The notes below the pieces were generated by a model. That model saw only the letters and a program-made list of their open reading frames with translations, did no database searches and had not been told where the DNA came from. Below, one piece after another: positions 61,305 through 64,000 of a stretch of DNA of 64,000 nt. The stretch covers positions 310,001-374,000 of the forward strand of contig NZ_OUND01000001.1 of the NCBI RefSeq assembly GCF_900343025.1, in the 5' to 3' direction. Made by a program: the position numbers and the translations under genes. Source of the DNA: Arsenophonus endosymbiont of Aleurodicus floccissimus. Lineage in GTDB: Bacteria; Pseudomonadota; Gammaproteobacteria; Enterobacterales; Enterobacteriaceae. Each line of letters starts with the position of its first letter. The first letter of the stretch is position 1.

Positions 61305-62394
61305 ATGTTTGTTATTAAAGCCAGGCGGCAGCGGATTGAACAAATTGATCTGCTGCGTGCAAGCGCTATTTTTGCAATTTTACTGGTTAATATTTTTGCT
61401 TTTGCGCTACCTGAATTAGCTTATGTGAATCCAGTTTATATTGCTAGTAAAACAGCCGGGGATATTTGGTGCTAGGTATTTTTGAATATCTTTTTGCAGG
61501 GAAAATTTCTGGCAATTTTTAGTTTGTTATTTGGTGCAAGCTTTGAATTTTTGTCTAAGCAGGGTTTATATTGGAATAAAATTCGTCTGTTTGTGTTGGC
61601 TATTATTATTGGTCTGCTGCATGGCATTGGGTTATGGGATGGGGATATTCTATTGCCTTATGCTTTGACGGGGCTATTGGTAATAAAATTTATTTATCTT
61701 AATAACACTAGATAGCTATATTATCAATCTATTGTTATTTATTTATCCGGCTTAATTATTTTTTGCAGTTTTAGTTATTTTACTGATGCTTCGTTATTTT
61801 GGTATCCAGCAGAAAATGATTTTACTAATGAGATCAACATTAAAATAGCGGGCTGAATCGGTAGCACAAAGATTAATTATTTTAGTGATCCATTATGGTT
61901 GGCAGTTATTGGCATTAGTGAGAATTGGCTGGTTAACGTGAAATTTTTCTTTGTTTCATTATCGCTATGTTGCTTATTGGACAATCCCACTAACTATTTT
62001 TATTCAACTTTTTTCTATCGCTATCCAGTATTACTATGATTGGAGTCATATTGTAACTGGGTTATTAGGTTTTATTATTAATTAGATTATTATTCCTGTT
62101 CAAATTATTGGCTATATTGCTATTATTTATGGTTTTTGGCCACAAATAAAAAATATCTTCATTATTAAATGGCTGCAATCAGTTGGCCGTAGTATGGCTT
62201 TAAATAGCTACTTATTACAGACGCTGATCTGTACCACTATTTTTTATCGGTTTGGTTTTTTTGTTCAATTTGGCCGTTTAGCATTACTTAGTTTTGTGCC
62301 GCTGATTTGGTTTATTAATATTATATTTGCTATGTTGGTTGAAATATTTTACGCAAGGGCCGATAGAGTTGTTATGGCGTTATTTAACCAATAA
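61305..62394 (+). pseudogene. yeiB: DUF418 membrane protein YeiB, broken
   Basis: YeiB is a multi-pass inner-membrane protein of unknown function next to folE in enterics. It starts at 61305 (MFVIKARRQRIEQIDLLRAS) with the first helix AIFAILLVNIFAFALPE. A TAG at about 61474 ends this frame. FLAIFSLLFGASFEFL and GLLHGIGLWDGDILLPYALT follow in another, then stops. The late helices (GRSMALNSYLLQTLICTTIF) read to 62394. At least five lesions; the helices are still recognisable. Confidence 0.85.
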
Positions 62395-62416
62395 ATTCGC
62401 TACTTGCTAGCTGAAA

Positions 62417-62982
62417 TTATTTCAGCTCTTCAGGTAAAACGGCAGGATATCCTTTGATGCCATCAGGCATTTTTATCGGTGCGGGAATAGATTCCTGTTG
62501 TCCCAAAAAACGGGGTTCACTTTTTAATATATAGAGATCAATTAGGGCATTAATACGGGCAAAAAAACCTCGCGTAAACAAACTTTAATGATTTTTTTTG
62601 GTGAGGAAACTGCATAGCACTGAGCATCTATCCCTTTTTTCATAGCGATAAATAATATTCTTTCACAATGGAAACGTTGGGTAATAATAGTAAAGTTGTT
62701 AGTGGCAAACACTTGATGAGTCAAGTATTTTATTTTACCGCTATTATAAGCATTAATGGCGCCCTGAATTCGATATTTATAGTACTCATTAGGTAAACCG
62801 GCAGAATAATATTTTGACTCGCCTAAAATCATACCAACGCCGCGAGGTGGTAATTTTTTTACATCATCATAGATATAGTCACCAGTTTTCCAACTAATCC
62901 AATGATCGAATGCCAGAGTAGCAACGGTTGCAGTTACTATAATGGTAAGTAATAAGCTATAAATAAGGAATTTCCTCATCAT
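62417..62982 (-). pseudogene. sanA: Envelope barrier protein SanA, internally deleted and frameshifted
   Basis: SanA is a DUF218 inner-membrane protein involved in the envelope permeability barrier. The N-terminal anchor and WISWKTGDYIYDDVKKLP are intact from 62982. GAINAYNSGKIKYL then joins directly to VFATNNFTIITQRFHCERIL; about 45 residues of the family (the LLSGDN to RTRKVF part, including catalytic-looking acidic residues) are gone. A frameshift near 62580 separates the ending (LIDLYILKSEPRFLG, then GYPAVLPEELK), which finishes at 62417. Confidence 0.88.
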
Positions 62983-63335
62983 TTATGCCTATAGATTACA
63001 GGATAGAGAAAGTCAGCTTAATAAGGGCTATTTTACTTATTATCATGCGCGGCCGCTGATTAATTCAACAGCTTATTGCTAGATAAGACTTATAATAGCC
63101 AGAAGGCAGCAAGTTTGTAAATACGATATTCAGACTAGCTGAAATTACCTCGAATTAGTTACTTTAACACATTGTTCAAGACAACTGTGGCAACTGGCTA
63201 GATTTGATTTAAATTTATTCAGCTAAAATAGCCTAAAAATTAAAGTTATCGCCCGCCAGTAAGATTAACTTTTCTACATAAAATAGACAGAAAGTGATTA
63301 CCATGTTATTGATTCATTTTTTATAGCTAATCACT
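62983..63335. other. Spacer between sanA and yohK
   Basis: About 350 bases with no coding signal on either strand. No structure of note beyond a NotI-like GCGGCCGC at about 63049. Confidence 0.4.
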
Positions 63336-64000
63336 TTAATATAATAAATCGATTATTAAAGGAAAAATGAAAGGGGCAATTAATGAGGTGATTATGCCAC
63401 ATGTCATTAATGCGAGAGAACTATAGGCACCTTCAATGTAGTTTATCTCGGCGCTACGCGCAGTACCTACTGCATGTGAGGCTGCTCCCATCGCTAATCC
63501 TCGAGCAATAGGGGTTTTTATACGCAAAAAATTAAACAGTACATGCCCAAACATAGCACCAAAAATGCCAACTAAAATCACACAAGCTGCACTAATGGCT
63601 GGTATGCCGCCAATCCCTTGTGAAACAGCATCGCAATCGGTGTTGTAACAGATTTTGGCAATATTGAAGCAGCCATTTCGACACTCGCGCCTGCCCATAA
63701 CGCAATAGCGGTTCCTGTTACCATAGCAATCAGACTTGCGATAAAACAAACACTAATAATGGATTTCCATTGGGCACGAATTTGATGTAATTGCTCGTAT
63801 AATGGCAAAGCCAAGGCAATAACTGCCGGCTGTAACAAATCATTGAGAATACGGCTACCAGAGAAATAATGGCTATATGAAGTATGTGTTATTAGTAAAG
63901 TATCAATAATGATACTGATTGAAATTAACAGCGGATTTAAAATAGTTAATCGATATTTTTGGGATAATTTTCTCGCTAATAAGAAAACGATAATGAAAGG
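63336..64000 (-). pseudogene. yohK: LrgB/CidB-family membrane protein YohK, frameshifted and cut by window edge
   Basis: YohK is the LrgB-type partner of YohJ, a putative holin-like or transport pair. Reading in from the window end, FIIVFLLARKLSQKYRLTIL, NPLLISISII and NDLLQPAVIALALPLYEQLH are legible, then SILPKSVTTPIAM. A one-base shift near 63632 is followed by VSQGIGGIPAISAACVILVG, GLAMGAASHAVGTARSAEIN and the last helix to 63336. One lesion is certain. The 5' end is outside the window. Confidence 0.88.

Noticed and set aside
1-64000. Frameshifts explained entirely by sequencing or assembly error
   Set aside because: Many lesions are in-frame nonsense substitutions (four in moaA, two in fliJ, two in fliI) or deletions of tens of bases (putP, sanA, moaC). 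Several long genes (uvrB, bioA, bioB, bioF, rhtA, pgl) read without a single error, so the base accuracy is good overall.
1-64000. Alternative genetic code reading TGA or TAG as sense
   Set aside because: Stops of all three kinds interrupt genes together with frameshifts, and intact genes end normally at TAA, TAG or TGA.
1-64000. A complete new defence, toxin-antitoxin or secretion system
   Set aside because: I looked for adjacent unknown intact genes forming an operon and found none. Intact frames here are known housekeeping genes, and unknown frames are short and isolated.

Overview
The window looks like a heavily decayed chromosome segment of an insect-associated enterobacterium. Gene content, protein similarity and gene order resemble the Providencia/Proteus/Arsenophonus side of Enterobacterales, and an Arsenophonus-like symbiont is the best guess (inference; no 16S or other marker gene is present). 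The DNA is AT-rich, intergenic gaps are long, and most genes are recognisable orthologues carrying frameshifts, nonsense codons or small deletions.

Layout. 1-14835: the flagellar region. On the minus strand lie fliM (cut by the window edge), fliL, K, J, I, H, G and F. fliE is on the plus strand. fliD, S and T are on the minus strand, and fliC, A and Z on the plus strand. Only fliM (as far as visible), fliT and fliZ read cleanly. 14928-22328: proline utilisation (putA, putP) and the cycA amino-acid permease, all broken. 22755-26223: modABC and the ybhA phosphatase, broken. 26995-28330: a broken chitin-active AA10 monooxygenase and a relic of a phage exonuclease. 28950-37481: pgl, bioA, bioB, bioF, bioC, bioD and uvrB. 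This is the best preserved stretch, but bioC is broken and BioB has lost one of its three [4Fe-4S] cysteines. 37500-41830: a GC-rich hairpin island, yvcK, a Moco riboswitch, moaA, C, D and E, and ybhL. 41886-46868: the ybhGFSR exporter. 47114-53052: rhlE, dusC, a YeaQ-type membrane protein, sseA and dinG. 53069-55115: a PhnA-domain protein, dps and rhtA. 55391-64000: a LOG-family gene, moeB, moeA, an epimerase, a MarR regulator, folE, yeiB, sanA and yohK.

How the genes work together. Losses follow pathways. Motility is gone. Molybdate uptake (modABC), cofactor synthesis (moaA, moaC, moaE) and molybdenum insertion (moeA, moeB) are all broken, although moaD and the riboswitch remain. Proline catabolism and uptake are gone. 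What reads cleanly is core metabolism and repair (pgl, folE, uvrB), an exporter (rhtA), stress proteins (dps, slightly short; YeaQ type), two flagellar regulators (fliT, fliZ) and part of the biotin operon.

A second theme is replication slippage. Perfect tandem arrays of 6, 8 and 9 bp units sit in putA, in putP and in front of the PhnA-domain gene. Short duplications of 17 and 10 bp occur in ybhL and the LOG-family gene. Many frameshifts lie in or near homopolymer runs, so some could be sequencing errors. The many in-frame nonsense substitutions and multi-base deletions cannot be explained that way.

I found no tRNA, rRNA, CRISPR array or complete mobile element.
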